A DNA stretch of 64,000 bases from RH-AL1 sp965214415 (GCA_965214415.1 CBDCBQ010000003.1:2170001-2234000), one strand, 5' to 3'. Shown: positions 16,266 to 26,261, counted from the first letter of the stretch. Translations and numbers: made by a program. The notes: generated by a model from the letters alone, not told the origin.

Positions 16266-17498
16266 ATGTCGGCGTCGCCGCACGTCCTGATCGCCGGCGC
16301 CGGCATCGGCGGCCTTACCGCGGCGCTGGCCCTCGCCCGGATCGGCGCTCGCGTCACCGTCCTCGAGCGCGCCGAGGCGCTGGCCGAGATCGGGGCGGGC
16401 TTGCAGCTCTCGCCCAATGCCACGCGCATACTCGCTTGGCTCGGCCTGCTCGAAGCCGTCGCCGCGCGCGCGGCCCGCCCGAGCGGGATCCGCGTTCGCG
16501 CCGGGCGCGGCGGCCGTATCCTGTCCACCCTCTCGCTCGCCGATGCCGAGCGGCGATGGGGCGCACCCTACCTCGTCGCCCGTCGCGCCGACCTGCAGGC
16601 GGTCCTCGCCGCGGCGGCCGCCGCCGAGCCAACGATCACGCTCGAGCTCGGCACCGCGCTCGCCGGCTTCGGCACCACGGAGACGGGCGTCGCGGTCACG
16701 ACGGCGCGCGGACTGGTCAAGCGCGCGCTGACTGCCGACGCGCTGGTCGGCGCCGACGGCGTGCGCTCGACCGTCCGCGGCCGCCTCGTCGCCGGCCCCG
16801 CCGACGCGCCGACGGAGACGGGCCGGACCGCCTGGCGCGCGCTCGTGCCGCTCGACGCCGCTCCCGCCGCGCTGCGCACCGCCGAGACGAGCCTCTGGCT
16901 CGGTCGCGACGCGCACCTCGTGCACTACGCCGTCGGCAACCCCGCCCGCATCAACGTCGTGGCCATCATCCGCGACGCCATCGGCCACGACGCCACCACA
17001 CGCAACGCGACCACCCGCGAAAGCACGGCCGCCGACCCGGACGCGACCTGGTCGCGCCCGGGCGACCCTGCGATCCTCGCGGCACGCTTCGCCGCCTGGC
17101 ACCCCGATGCCCGCGCGCTGATCGCCGCGGCGCCAGCCTGGACCACCTGGCCGCTCCATGACCGCGCGCCCCTGCCCGCCTGGAACGCCGGCCCGGTCGC
17201 GCTGCTCGGCGATGCCGCACATCCGATCCTGCCGTTTTTCGCGCAGGGTGCGGCGCAGGCGATCGAGGACGCGGCCGCGCTCGCCGCCGCCGTCGCCGCC
17301 AGCCGCGACATGCCGACGGCGCTGGCGGCCTATTCGGCGGCGCGCCTCGCCCGCGCGACCCGCATCCAGGCCACATCGCGCGAGCTCGGGCGCATCTACC
17401 ATCTCGCCGGGCCAGCAGCCGCCGCGCGCGACATCGCGATGAAGCTCGCTGGCCCCGGCAGGTTGATGGCCCGCTACGACTGGGTCTATGGCGCCTGA
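16266..17498 (+). CDS. FAD-dependent monooxygenase (UbiH/salicylate-hydroxylase family)
   Basis: A 410-residue class A flavoprotein monooxygenase. The N-terminal Rossmann motif GAGIGGLTAAL (about residues 10-20) binds ADP of FAD, GADGVRSTVR is the DG motif (about 160), and LLGDAAHPILPFFAQGAAQAIEDA (about 313-336) is the second FAD motif. The closest resemblance is to salicylate 1-monooxygenase-like proteins, but this is also the layout of ubiquinone-hydroxylase relatives. It lies directly behind the zf-CHCC gene. No strong ribosome-binding site precedes the ATG, consistent with coupling to the gene in front. The substrate is not known. Confidence 0.88.
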   Translation: MSASPHVLIAGAGIGGLTAALALARIGARVTVLERAEALAEIGAGLQLSPNATRILAWLGLLEAVAARAARPSGIRVRAGRGGRILSTLSLADAERRWGAPYLVARRADLQAVLAAAAAAEPTITLELGTALAGFGTTETGVAVTTARGLVKRALTADALVGADGVRSTVRGRLVAGPADAPTETGRTAWRALVPLDAAPAALRTAETSLWLGRDAHLVHYAVGNPARINVVAIIRDAIGHDATTRNATTRESTAADPDATWSRPGDPAILAARFAAWHPDARALIAAAPAWTTWPLHDRAPLPAWNAGPVALLGDAAHPILPFFAQGAAQAIEDAAALAAAVAASRDMPTALAAYSAARLARATRIQATSRELGRIYHLAGPAAAARDIAMKLAGPGRLMARYDWVYGA

Positions 17499-17608
17499 CG
17501 TTTCGTGAAGACTGTTGATCTCCAACGAATGTGACAGAACCGCCAGGGACGGCTTACACTCTTCCAGGTAGATTCGCCCTCAGGATGCACGAGGACAAAT
17601 TGATCTCG

Positions 17609-18538
17609 ATGACCGCCGAAGCCGAATTCGACGAGATCCTGCCGCCGGAGCTGCGCTCGGCGCACGTGATCGTCATCGGCAACGAGAAGGGCGGCACCGG
17701 CAAGTCGACCCTCTCGATCCATCTGTCCGTCGCCCTGATGAAGGCGGGCTTCCGCGTCGCGACGATCGACCTCGACACGCGCCAGCAGACGCTGACCCGC
17801 TTCTTCGAGAACCGCACCTCTTGGGCGGCGAGCGCGCCGTGGAGCGTCGAGCTGCCCTACCATTTCGCGCTTGAGCGCGGCACCTCGGAGAGCGTGCGCG
17901 ACAACGAGACCAAGGAGTTCGCCGCCTTCGCCGAGGCGATCGGCGCGGTCGAGCACACCTACGAGTTCGTGGTGATCGACACGCCCGCCTCGGACTCCTA
18001 CCTGATGCGCCTCGCGCATTCGCTCGCCGACACGCTCGTCTCGCCCGTCAACGACAGCTACATCGACGTCGACGTGCTCTCGCGCGTGCATCACGATCGC
18101 AGCAAGCGCGGCGCGGTCGCGCATTACGCCGACCTCGTGATCGAGGCGCGCCGCAAGCGCCACCTCGTCGACCAGGGCTTGATCGACTGGGTGATCGTGC
18201 GCAACCGCATCGCCTCGCTGCAATCCAACAACGCCAAGCAGATCGCCGTCAGCCTCGGCCGCATGGCGAACGAACTGAAGTTCCGCGCCGCCGACGGCCT
18301 GCACGACCGCGTCATCTTCCGCGAGCTGTTCCCGATCGGCCTCACCGCGCTCGACCCGATCGAGGAGGCGATGAAGACCGGCACGCTGTCCGCCTCGCAG
18401 CAATCCGCCCGCCGCGAGATCGAGGAGCTCGTCGCCACCCTGCAGCTGCCCGAGCGCGGCTCCGGCATGGCCCACCTGCAAGCTCGCCACGAATGGTTCG
18501 ACCGCATCTCCGGCTTCTACCGCGAGATGGGCGTGTAG
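17609..18538 (+). CDS. mipZ: MipZ-type ParA-family ATPase, cell division regulator
   Basis: A 309-residue P-loop ATPase. The deviant Walker A NEKGGTGKST is at about residues 25-34, DLDTRQQTLTRFFENR follows the second strand, and VVIDTPASDSY is Walker B/switch. These features, in particular NEKGG followed by IDLDxRQxTxxRFFENR, are diagnostic of MipZ. MipZ forms a polar gradient through ParB and blocks FtsZ assembly away from midcell in alphaproteobacteria. The ATG at 17609 lies shortly before the first strand (HVIVIGNEKGG); an in-frame ATG at 17585 would add eight residues and cannot be excluded. It stands alone on its strand after the monooxygenase. Confidence 0.9.
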   Translation: MTAEAEFDEILPPELRSAHVIVIGNEKGGTGKSTLSIHLSVALMKAGFRVATIDLDTRQQTLTRFFENRTSWAASAPWSVELPYHFALERGTSESVRDNETKEFAAFAEAIGAVEHTYEFVVIDTPASDSYLMRLAHSLADTLVSPVNDSYIDVDVLSRVHHDRSKRGAVAHYADLVIEARRKRHLVDQGLIDWVIVRNRIASLQSNNAKQIAVSLGRMANELKFRAADGLHDRVIFRELFPIGLTALDPIEEAMKTGTLSASQQSARREIEELVATLQLPERGSGMAHLQARHEWFDRISGFYREMGV

Positions 18539-18656
18539 CCGGTTACGCCGCGCCCGACGTACCCATGGTGGCACCACCCCTCCGTGCGATCCCGCCTCCG
18601 CGCGGATCGTTTTCGCGGACCGCCTGTTGATGCCTTTTCGACAGCGAAGGGCTGAC

Positions 18657-19349
18657 ATGACGAGATCCTGGAAGACAATGCTGGTGGTGGGCGCGGCGAC
18701 GATCGCGTTGTCGACATTCGGCATGGCGCCGATGACGTCGATCGATACGGCGCATGCCGCCGGTGGCGGCGGAGGTGGCGGCGGTGGCGGCGGCGCGGGT
18801 GGCGGCGGCATGGGCGGCGGAGGTGCTGGCGCTGGCGGCGGCGGCATGGGTGGCGGCGGCCACGGCGGCGGCGGCATGGGCGGCGGAGGTGCTGGCGCTG
18901 GCGGCGGCATGGGTGGCGGCGGCATGGGTGGCGGCGGCATGGGTGGCGGTGGTCGCGGCGGCGCGATGGGCGGTGGCGCAATGGGCGGCGCGACAGGCGG
19001 TGGTGGTCGCGGCGGCGCGGCGAGTGGCGGCGCCATGGGTGGCGGATCACGCGGCGCCATGGGCGGATCGCGCGGCGTGGCGACAGGCGGCGGCATTGGC
19101 ACGCGCGGCACGGGCACGCGCGGCACGGGCACGCGCGGCATTGGCGGAACGCGCGGCGAAGGCCGCCTCGGCGCCGTGGGCGCGAGATCCGGGCGCGGCA
19201 TTCGCGGGGAGCGAGGCAAGCACGCCGGCCGGACCGGCCGCCGTTACGACCGTTACCGGCACTTCCGCTTTGGCAACCTCGGGCTCGGCAGGCTGTACTG
19301 CACGCCCTACCGGCGCCTGCACGGCCTCTGCCGCCGCCGACATTACTGA
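18657..19349 (+). CDS. Secreted glycine-rich low-complexity protein
   Basis: A 230-residue protein: a signal peptide (hydrophobic about residues 8-25, cleaved near AHAAG), then some 100 residues of GGGG, GGMGGGG and GAGAGGG repeats, a block of GTRGTGTRG repeats, and an Arg/Tyr-rich C-terminus (RYDRYRHFRFGNLGLGRLYC). AAGG lies 6 bases before ATG 18657, preferred over the upstream TTG/ATG at 18627. Similar short exported Gly-rich proteins are common in Hyphomicrobiales and have no assigned role; a second one is at 34625-35032. The repeat coding is nearly pure GGC/GGT and is prone to length change. Confidence 0.75.
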   Translation: MTRSWKTMLVVGAATIALSTFGMAPMTSIDTAHAAGGGGGGGGGGGAGGGGMGGGGAGAGGGGMGGGGHGGGGMGGGGAGAGGGMGGGGMGGGGMGGGGRGGAMGGGAMGGATGGGGRGGAASGGAMGGGSRGAMGGSRGVATGGGIGTRGTGTRGTGTRGIGGTRGEGRLGAVGARSGRGIRGERGKHAGRTGRRYDRYRHFRFGNLGLGRLYCTPYRRLHGLCRRRHY

Positions 19350-19357
19350 CGACACCG

Positions 19358-19380
19358 CCGCGCGTTCGACGGACGCGCGG
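19358..19380 (+). terminator. GC-rich hairpin after the glycine-rich gene
   Basis: An exact 8-bp stem (ccgcgcgt … acgcgcgg) with a 7-base loop lies 9 bases past the stop codon. There is no T-tract, so a classical intrinsic terminator is not proven; it could stabilise the 3' end or slow polymerase. Confidence 0.35.
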
Positions 19381-19451
19381 CCAGTCGCCCGGGCGAGGCG
19401 GCGCTTTGCCCGCCTCGCCCCCGTCGCAAAGCTGCGCTCTGCCTCCCGGCG

Positions 19452-20303
19452 ATGCGTGCGCTCCTCCTTACGCTTCTTCTCGCCCTCGCCGCGCCCGCGC
19501 GCGCCGACACGCCCCCCAAACCGACCGCCGCCCCCGCCACCGTCACCCTGTGCGGCGCGCTCGAGGCGGCCGCCCGCCGCAACGGCCTGCCGAACCCCTT
19601 CTTCACCCGGCTAATCTGGCAGGAGAGCCGGTTCGATCCCGCGGCCGTCAGCCCGGCCGGCGCGCAGGGTGTCGCGCAATTCATGCCCGGCACGGCGGCC
19701 GAGCGCGGCCTCGCCGATCCGTTCGAGCCGGCCCGCGCGCTCGATGAATCCGCCGCCTACCTGAAGGAGCTGCGCGCCCGCTTCGGCAATCTCGGCCTCG
19801 CCGCCGCCGCCTACAATGCAGGCCCCACCCGCGTCGCGCGCTGGCTCGCCGGCGCCGCCAGCCTGCCGGCCGAGACGATCGGCTACGTCGTCATCGTCAC
19901 CGGCCACCCTGCCTCCGAGTGGCGCGCGGCCGGGATCCCCGATCTCGCGCCCGAGCCCGGCTTCTCCTGCGTCGCCTTCGCGGGCGATGCCGGCCGCCGC
20001 CGCGCGCCCGCCGGCGAGCCCTACGATCCCAACGCGCCGCCGCCGAAGGCCTGGGCGGTCATCCTGGTCGCCAGCTTCAACAAGGCGGCGGTGCTCGCCG
20101 AATGGCAGATCGCGCGAGCCAAATACGCCGAGACGCTCGGCCCCCTCACCCCCTCGATCCGCCGCCGCCACCTCGGCGGCCTGCCCGCGAAAAAATACCT
20201 CGTGCAGATCGAGTCGAACGACCGCGGCACCTCCAACCGCCTGTGCCAGCGCCTGCAGGGCGAAGGCGGCAATTGCGTCGTCCTTCGCAATCTGCTGCGA
20301 TAA
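19452..20303 (+). CDS. Lytic transglycosylase with C-terminal SPOR-like domain
   Basis: A 283-residue exported protein. The signal peptide is residues 1-18 (cleavage after ARA). The SLT domain (about 33-130) has the catalytic glutamate Glu58 in IWQESRFDP, then GAQGVAQFMPGTA and AAAYNAGPTRVARW, the canonical soluble lytic transglycosylase motifs. The C-terminal part (about 195-283) ends in LVQIESNDRGTSNRLCQRL, like a compact SPOR-type peptidoglycan-binding fold. It cleaves glycan strands in the periplasm. It follows the Gly-rich gene by about 100 bp on the same strand. Confidence 0.9.
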   Translation: MRALLLTLLLALAAPARADTPPKPTAAPATVTLCGALEAAARRNGLPNPFFTRLIWQESRFDPAAVSPAGAQGVAQFMPGTAAERGLADPFEPARALDESAAYLKELRARFGNLGLAAAAYNAGPTRVARWLAGAASLPAETIGYVVIVTGHPASEWRAAGIPDLAPEPGFSCVAFAGDAGRRRAPAGEPYDPNAPPPKAWAVILVASFNKAAVLAEWQIARAKYAETLGPLTPSIRRRHLGGLPAKKYLVQIESNDRGTSNRLCQRLQGEGGNCVVLRNLLR

Positions 20304-20386
20304 CCGCTTGGTGGGCGCTCAACCTTCAGGTAGAAGGACCGGTCGGCGTCGTGTTGTCGAGGGGGTGCCTGGTCCGCAACACGTCG

Positions 20387-20513
20387 CCTCATGGTGAGGA
20401 GGCCGAAGGCCGTCTCGAACCATCCCTTGGTCGCCATCTTGGCGGTCGAAGCGTCTCGCCTCCTGGACGCCCTCGTGGTTCGAGACGGACCTTCGGTCCT
20501 CCTCACCATGAGG
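20387..20513. repeat. Large inverted repeat with 36-38-base arms
   Basis: The left arm (20387-20422) begins cctcatggtgaggagg and continues to cgtctcgaacca. The right arm (20476-20513) is its reverse complement apart from two single-base insertions. The arms face each other across about 53 bases and would form a long imperfect hairpin. It lies in a gene-free stretch after the transglycosylase and looks like a genome-dispersed palindromic element; no second copy occurs in this window. Confidence 0.8.
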
Positions 20514-20634
20514 GGATGGAAGCTCGGCTTTATCTCTGCTCCCTGAAACGCCGCCGCGTCCCGCCACCTCCCACGATCGCGCAAAGCTCGCGGCCGTCGA
20601 GGCCGCTGGCGCGCCCGCGCCGCCCGCCCTACCG

Positions 20635-20663
20635 CCGTCATCGCGAGCGCAGCGAAGCCCAGG
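20635..20663 (+). repeat. Single arm of the 'gcgagcgcagcgaag' dispersed repeat (copy C)
   Basis: The sequence gtcatcgcgagcgcagcgaag matches the reverse complement of the right arm of the element at 30352-30447. The opposite arm is absent here, so this is a partial copy. The surrounding 20304-20785 holds no supported gene. Confidence 0.6.
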
Positions 20664-20785
20664 GGCCGAGGGGGCACCCTTGGCCACGCCGAAGCCGCTG
20701 GCGCCGCAACACGACTTTTGCCACCTTGCGCCTTCATTGCAACGGGGGAGGATACACGCGGCATTCCGGCTCGAGACCGCACGGC

Positions 20786-21328
20786 ATGATCCTTCCCAGA
20801 CCCCTCGCCCGCCGCCTGCCGCGCCGCCTCCGCGAGTTCGCCGACTGGTGCATCGCCGGACGCCCGCCCGTGGCGCCGCCGGCGGCGTCGCAGCCGATCG
20901 AACTGCAACGTCTCCTCGCGCGCCATCACGGCGAGGTCGTCGACAGGCTCGCGCGCATCCACGCCACGCCGTACATGGAAACCGACCAGGACAGGTTCCT
21001 GATCCTGTCGCTGCTCGAGCGCCTCGAGTGCTACGTGCAATGCGCCTTCGGCGTGCGCGACCGATGGATGCTCTGCGAGGTCGCCTCCGGCGTCTTCTTC
21101 GACGAGCCGCGCACGATGTTTTTGGCGGCACCGCAGATCGCCGCGCTCGGCCGCCTCGGCTTCGAGACGGACGATCGGATCGACAATTTCCGCCAGGCCT
21201 TCCGCCTCGCCGCCCCGCCCGACCTCGCCGCCGTCGCGAGCCTGATGCTCGCGGGGCTTTACACCGCCTTCGACGCGCGGGCCGAGGACGAGATCGATTT
21301 TGTCGCGCAGTATGCGATGGAGCGGTAG
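20786..21328 (+). CDS. Uncharacterised 180-residue protein
   Basis: A predicted cytoplasmic, mainly helical protein with an Arg-rich start (RPLARRLPRRLREF) and no signal peptide. Internal phrases such as RFLILSLLERLECYVQ and RWMLCEVASGVFFDEPRTMFL have the look of a folded domain, and the third-position GC is as high as in neighbouring genes. The ATG at 20786 is the first after a repeat-filled stretch and has only a weak ribosome-binding site. I do not recognise the family. It stands alone between repeats and a convergent minus gene. Confidence 0.6.
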   Translation: MILPRPLARRLPRRLREFADWCIAGRPPVAPPAASQPIELQRLLARHHGEVVDRLARIHATPYMETDQDRFLILSLLERLECYVQCAFGVRDRWMLCEVASGVFFDEPRTMFLAAPQIAALGRLGFETDDRIDNFRQAFRLAAPPDLAAVASLMLAGLYTAFDARAEDEIDFVAQYAMER

Positions 21329-21391
21329 GGCGCGAGGCCTCGATCGGATGCGGCGCGGGCTGCGCTCATTGCCGCGACACCCCGGGATCGT

Positions 21392-21823
21392 CTACCGCCC
21401 GCCGACCGCCTGCACGATCTCGACCCCGACCCGGTCGAGCCCGCGCGTCCGGGCGAGCGCGGTGGCGTCGAGGCGGCGCTGGCCGCGGCTGAAGAACGGC
21501 ACCTGCAGGATCGCCGCCTCGGCCTCGGGGTCCCAGGTGAGCGGCCCGGCATAGTAGGGCGCGGCCGGCGGCTCCTCGCTCACCGCGCGCGCGGGCGACG
21601 GAGCCGCGGGCGCCGCGGCCGGCCGGTCCGCCAGCCCGGCCAGCTCGACGGTAAACTCGTGCAGCGCCGCCGGATCGACGCCGCGCACCTCGATCGCGAC
21701 GATTCGGTCGCCCGCGTCGTAGACGAGCGCGACGCCGTCCGCGACCTCGACGCGCCGCCCCTCCGCCACCGCAGTCAGCTCCAGCCGCAGCGCCTCGCCG
21801 CCGCGATCGACCCTCACGCGCAT
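21392..21823 (-). CDS. DUF2283-like small protein
   Basis: A 143-residue protein. The first half (about residues 1-60: RVEVADGVALVYDAGDRIVAIEVRG) resembles DUF2283, a short beta-rich domain of unknown role. The second half is a Pro/Ala-rich linker followed by a short domain (LTWDPEAEAAILQVPFF) that I do not recognise. GGAGG lies 6 bases before the ATG, which fixes the start well. It is convergent with the unknown gene at 20786. Confidence 0.65.
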   Translation of the reverse strand: MRVRVDRGGEALRLELTAVAEGRRVEVADGVALVYDAGDRIVAIEVRGVDPAALHEFTVELAGLADRPAAAPAAPSPARAVSEEPPAAPYYAGPLTWDPEAEAAILQVPFFSRGQRRLDATALARTRGLDRVGVEIVQAVGGR

Positions 21824-21917
21824 GCCGCGCCTCCTCGCATGTGTCCGGGGAGAGGGTAGCGCCGTGCCCGCGCAGCCGCCACCCGCCGAAGTGCCGGCAC
21901 ATCGGAGGTGAGTCGAA

Positions 21918-22079
21918 TCCTTCTCCCGCACGGCGGGAGAAGGTGGCCCCGCGCAGCGGGGTCGGATGAGGGCGCCGGGCGCAACGCTCGATCCCGACGA
22001 TCCCGCCCCGTCCGGCATCTCCCTCATCCGACCCTTGCTTACGCAAGGGCCACCTTCTCCCGTCAGGACGGGAGAAGGA
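21918..22079. repeat. Palindromic repeat, 'tccttctcccgc' family (copy D)
   Basis: Two long arms in opposite orientation: tccttctcccgc…gcgggagaaggtggcc…ggtcggatgaggg, and its complement running to ggagaagga at 22079. Each arm contains its own small hairpin (ttctcccgca cggcgggagaa). The same element recurs at 35969-36119 and, in part, at 47145-47182. This family is common in intergenic DNA of Hyphomicrobiales. Confidence 0.85.
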
Positions 22080-22518
22080 TCGCGCGCCACCGTCACAGCG
22101 AAAGCCCCGTTTCCTTGTTCGGCTGGAAGCGCCGTTTCTCCGTCCCGGCCTGCCCTCCGAAGAGCACCGCGCGCAGCGGCGGTCGAGCCTGGCCGCAGGC
22201 CACCGCCGGAGGCGGCGCGCAGCGGGCAAGCTAATTGGCCAACCTGGGCCGCGAGCACGGTGCGATGCTGATGGCTGGCGGGGACCTTCGCGCTGCCCCG
22301 ACTTCGGGCAAGCGTGACGGCGTGCTCGCCGCCCTCGAGGATGGCCTCGATCGCCGAGGGGCGGCGAGACCCGTCGGCGGCCATCCTCGACCGCAGCTGC
22401 GCGCGCCGTCCCGCGGGCCTCAGGTCGGGACGAAGAGACGGTCGTCTCCGGTTGCTCATCTGTGTCAAGCATGCTGTGTAAGATGCGAGTTTCTGCCCTA
22501 AATCTATGCAGGCTAGAC
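22080..22518. other. Gene-poor junction before the AT-rich island
   Basis: GC-rich sequence up to about 22440 with no supported gene: frames are open on the minus strand but lack homology and ribosome-binding sites. From about 22450 the composition drops sharply to the AT-rich island. No integrase, tRNA or obvious direct repeat marks the junction. Confidence 0.5.
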
Positions 22519-23253
22519 ATGCACACCGTCTTTCTTTTGCACGGCATTCGTACACGAGCATTTTGGTACGATACAGCTTTGCCGACACTTTCTGGCATTC
22601 CAGACACACAAGTTACTCCACTCTCTTACGGGTACTTCGATCTCGTGCGCTTCATAATGCCCGGCCGATTAAGACGACGGCCTCGCAACTTTATTTCTAG
22701 AGAAATAAATGCTTTTTATGTCTCATCGGCATTTACAAATGTCGACCGGATATCGGTTATCGCACACAGCTTCGGAACATACTGCATCATCAAATGTCTT
22801 GAAGAGGAGCAATTTGCGATTCACAACCTGATTTTGTGTGGTTCGGTAGTCCCTGCGCGATATGATTTTGCGAAGATAACAAGAAGTGTTTCGGGGCAGA
22901 TTGTCAATGACGTGGGCTTTAAAGATGCTTGGCCAATAGTAGCAAGATTTGCTTCATGGGGCTATGGCGCATCTGGGACTTTCGGTTTTGGAAGCTCCCG
23001 CTGTTCGGATCGTTTTCACGACTTGGACCATAGTGGTTTTTTCTCTTTTGATTTCATGCATACTTACTGGAGGCCGATAATCCAATCGGATTCCGTACCT
23101 GCTTCATCGTTTAGCAGAGCGTCGCGAGCGCTTCCTCTACGCATTAGGCTGCTCTCTGTATTTCCTCCCATGCTCCTACCTACGGTCGCCGTTATTTTGC
23201 TTACTTACGCCGTCTACAAGCTTGCTCGGTGGATTTTAGGCAGCCTCTCTTGA
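22519..23253 (+). CDS. Alpha/beta hydrolase (lipase-like) with C-terminal membrane segment, AT-rich island
   Basis: A 244-residue protein. FLLHGIRT (residues 5-12) is the oxyanion-hole strand, and Ser84 in IAHSFGT is the nucleophile elbow. A DLDHSGFFS stretch near 176 could supply Asp/His, and a hydrophobic segment (about 215-235, MLLPTVAVILLTYAVYKL) would anchor the C-terminus in the membrane. The family (HGIRT…YGYFDL…AHSFGTY…LCGSVVP) is one I associate with accessory regions; no substrate is known. Base composition is far more AT-rich than the surroundings, implying transfer. Its last 18 bases overlap the end of the convergent gene. An upstream in-frame start at 22462 is less likely. Confidence 0.8.
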   Translation: MHTVFLLHGIRTRAFWYDTALPTLSGIPDTQVTPLSYGYFDLVRFIMPGRLRRRPRNFISREINAFYVSSAFTNVDRISVIAHSFGTYCIIKCLEEEQFAIHNLILCGSVVPARYDFAKITRSVSGQIVNDVGFKDAWPIVARFASWGYGASGTFGFGSSRCSDRFHDLDHSGFFSFDFMHTYWRPIIQSDSVPASSFSRASRALPLRIRLLSVFPPMLLPTVAVILLTYAVYKLARWILGSLS

Positions 23254-23814
23254 AATCAAAGATCCCATTCCTGCAAGTCGTAAAAAAGTTTCGATCTGGT
23301 CTGGCGGAAATACAGACTTGTACTCGCCCAAAGACCTTAAAACCGTGATTTTGTCCATAGAATGCGATTTCGGACCCGTTTCCGGGTCGACGCTTGCAGA
23401 AATATAGAAGCCGTCCTGAACATGTAAGGCACCAGAATTGCTCAGAAGCTTTAATACACCGAAACCAGTGTAAGTTTCATCAAGCTTGCCGTGAAGTCGC
23501 GCTTCAAACGTATAACAAAAATTAGATTTTTCGTCAAAAGCGGAAGCAATTGTGGTCCAGTAACAAAACGGTCGAAGATTGTCGTGATAATTTGTGCCGT
23601 CAAAACATAACCTTCCCTGGCTTTTGTCGAAAAATACCTTGCCAATACTTATAGATCTTCCGGGAGCAGTAGGGACATGTTCCAGCCATATGCCTTGTAG
23701 CGCAACCATCTGCTGACTAGTTGGTCGCGCACCAAAGCTTTTCCTTAACAGAAAACACAAGGCTATTAGAATAAAAGAAAGACAAAACGTTACATACACG
23801 AAAAATAACATCAT
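23236..23814 (-). CDS. Membrane-anchored beta-rich protein of unknown function
   Basis: A 192-residue protein. One N-terminal transmembrane segment (about residues 2-24, FFVYVTFCLSFILIALCFLL) is followed by a soluble domain of alternating short hydrophobic strands (LQGIWLEHV, SIGKVFFD, RLCFDGTNY, FCYTFEARL, GFGVLKL). This fits a small lipocalin-like barrel. The layout recalls, without proving relation to, the membrane beta-strand-rich effectors of CBASS (Cap15/S-2TMbeta), although here only one membrane segment is seen. The ATG overlaps the stop of the upstream WYL-like gene as ATGA (23811-23814), so the two are translationally coupled. It is strongly AT-rich compared with the genome. Confidence 0.7.
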   Translation of the reverse strand: MMLFFVYVTFCLSFILIALCFLLRKSFGARPTSQQMVALQGIWLEHVPTAPGRSISIGKVFFDKSQGRLCFDGTNYHDNLRPFCYWTTIASAFDEKSNFCYTFEARLHGKLDETYTGFGVLKLLSNSGALHVQDGFYISASVDPETGPKSHSMDKITVLRSLGEYKSVFPPDQIETFLRLAGMGSLISREAA

Positions 23815-24065
23815 CTGGCGGTGAACTCCCTTATATCGCACAACGCGAAATCTCGCCACGCCTCACGCTCTACATCATAAGCTTGAAGAAGCCACTGCGC
23901 AGCAGGATGATAATCTGTTGAGCCATACCAAAGCTGGCTGGGGAAGATAACGCGTTGCGTAACCTCCCTTCTATAATTACAGTAAATAATTGTAATGAAT
24001 TGTCCAGCCTCAACGTCAGCAGGAGGTCCGGCTCGTAGATCTGCGCGTATCGCACGTCCGCCCAT
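23811..24065 (-). CDS. Small WYL-like domain protein
   Basis: An 84-residue protein whose core (FITIIYCNYRRE, RVIFPSQLWYG, WLLQAYDVERE, RDFALCDIREF) follows the beta pattern of WYL domains: a Y-x-N-x(n)-R, a P-x-x-L-x-YG, an A-x-D, then R-x-F-x-L-x-x-I. WYL domains are ligand sensors in many bacterial regulators, but this one is a stand-alone domain without a helix-turn-helix. GGAG lies about 8 bases before ATG 24065. It is the middle gene of a three-gene AT-rich unit and is coupled by ATGA to the membrane protein. A ligand-sensing role is inferred. Confidence 0.65.
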   Translation of the reverse strand: MGGRAIRADLRAGPPADVEAGQFITIIYCNYRREVTQRVIFPSQLWYGSTDYHPAAQWLLQAYDVEREAWRDFALCDIREFTAR

Positions 24066-24082
24066 TTTTGCTCTCCCCCTGA

Positions 24083-24313
24083 CTAGTCGCTTGCCGCGGT
24101 CAGAACGAACCTCGGGCCGCTGTATCCGTCTCGCTCCACGAGACCAGCGAACATATCGTAAGGCCGGCACCGGAGCAGCCCTGCATACTCGCCATCTAAC
24201 GGCTTATACACAACAAAGCGTTCTTCGGTCTCGGTATGCATTGCTACACCAATAATTTCATAAAGCCCACCCTTGAAGTGCTTGTAGACACCTGGCTTCA
24301 AGTCGTGATCCAT
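24083..24313 (-). CDS. DUF1653 protein
   Basis: A 76-residue protein matching DUF1653: KPGVYKHFKGGLYEIIGVA, then FVVYKPLDGE, a RPYDMF box and PRFVL at the end. It forms a small SH3-like beta fold of unknown role. AGGAG lies 6 bases before ATG 24313. It starts 29 bases after the thiC stop on the same strand and could be read through from thiC. It is less AT-rich than the two genes that follow. Confidence 0.85.
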   Translation of the reverse strand: MDHDLKPGVYKHFKGGLYEIIGVAMHTETEERFVVYKPLDGEYAGLLRCRPYDMFAGLVERDGYSGPRFVLTAASD

Positions 24314-24342
24314 TCGAAACTCCTGGTGATGCTTCGATTTTC

Positions 24343-26187
<1,845 letters not shown>

Positions 26188-26261
26188 ATGCGCGCTCCGC
26201 GATGGCCGAAACGCGGAGGCTGGCACGGGACGGCAGACGCGGAGCGGCTGTCGAAAGGGCC

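Noticed and set aside
18760..19080. Repeat tract considered as a CRISPR or minisatellite
   Set aside because: It is Gly-rich coding sequence in one open frame with a signal peptide, not an array with spacers.
22080..22440. Minus-strand open frame before the AT-rich island considered as a transposase fragment
   Set aside because: No transposase motif could be read; the frame is continuous only because of GC content and repeat D.
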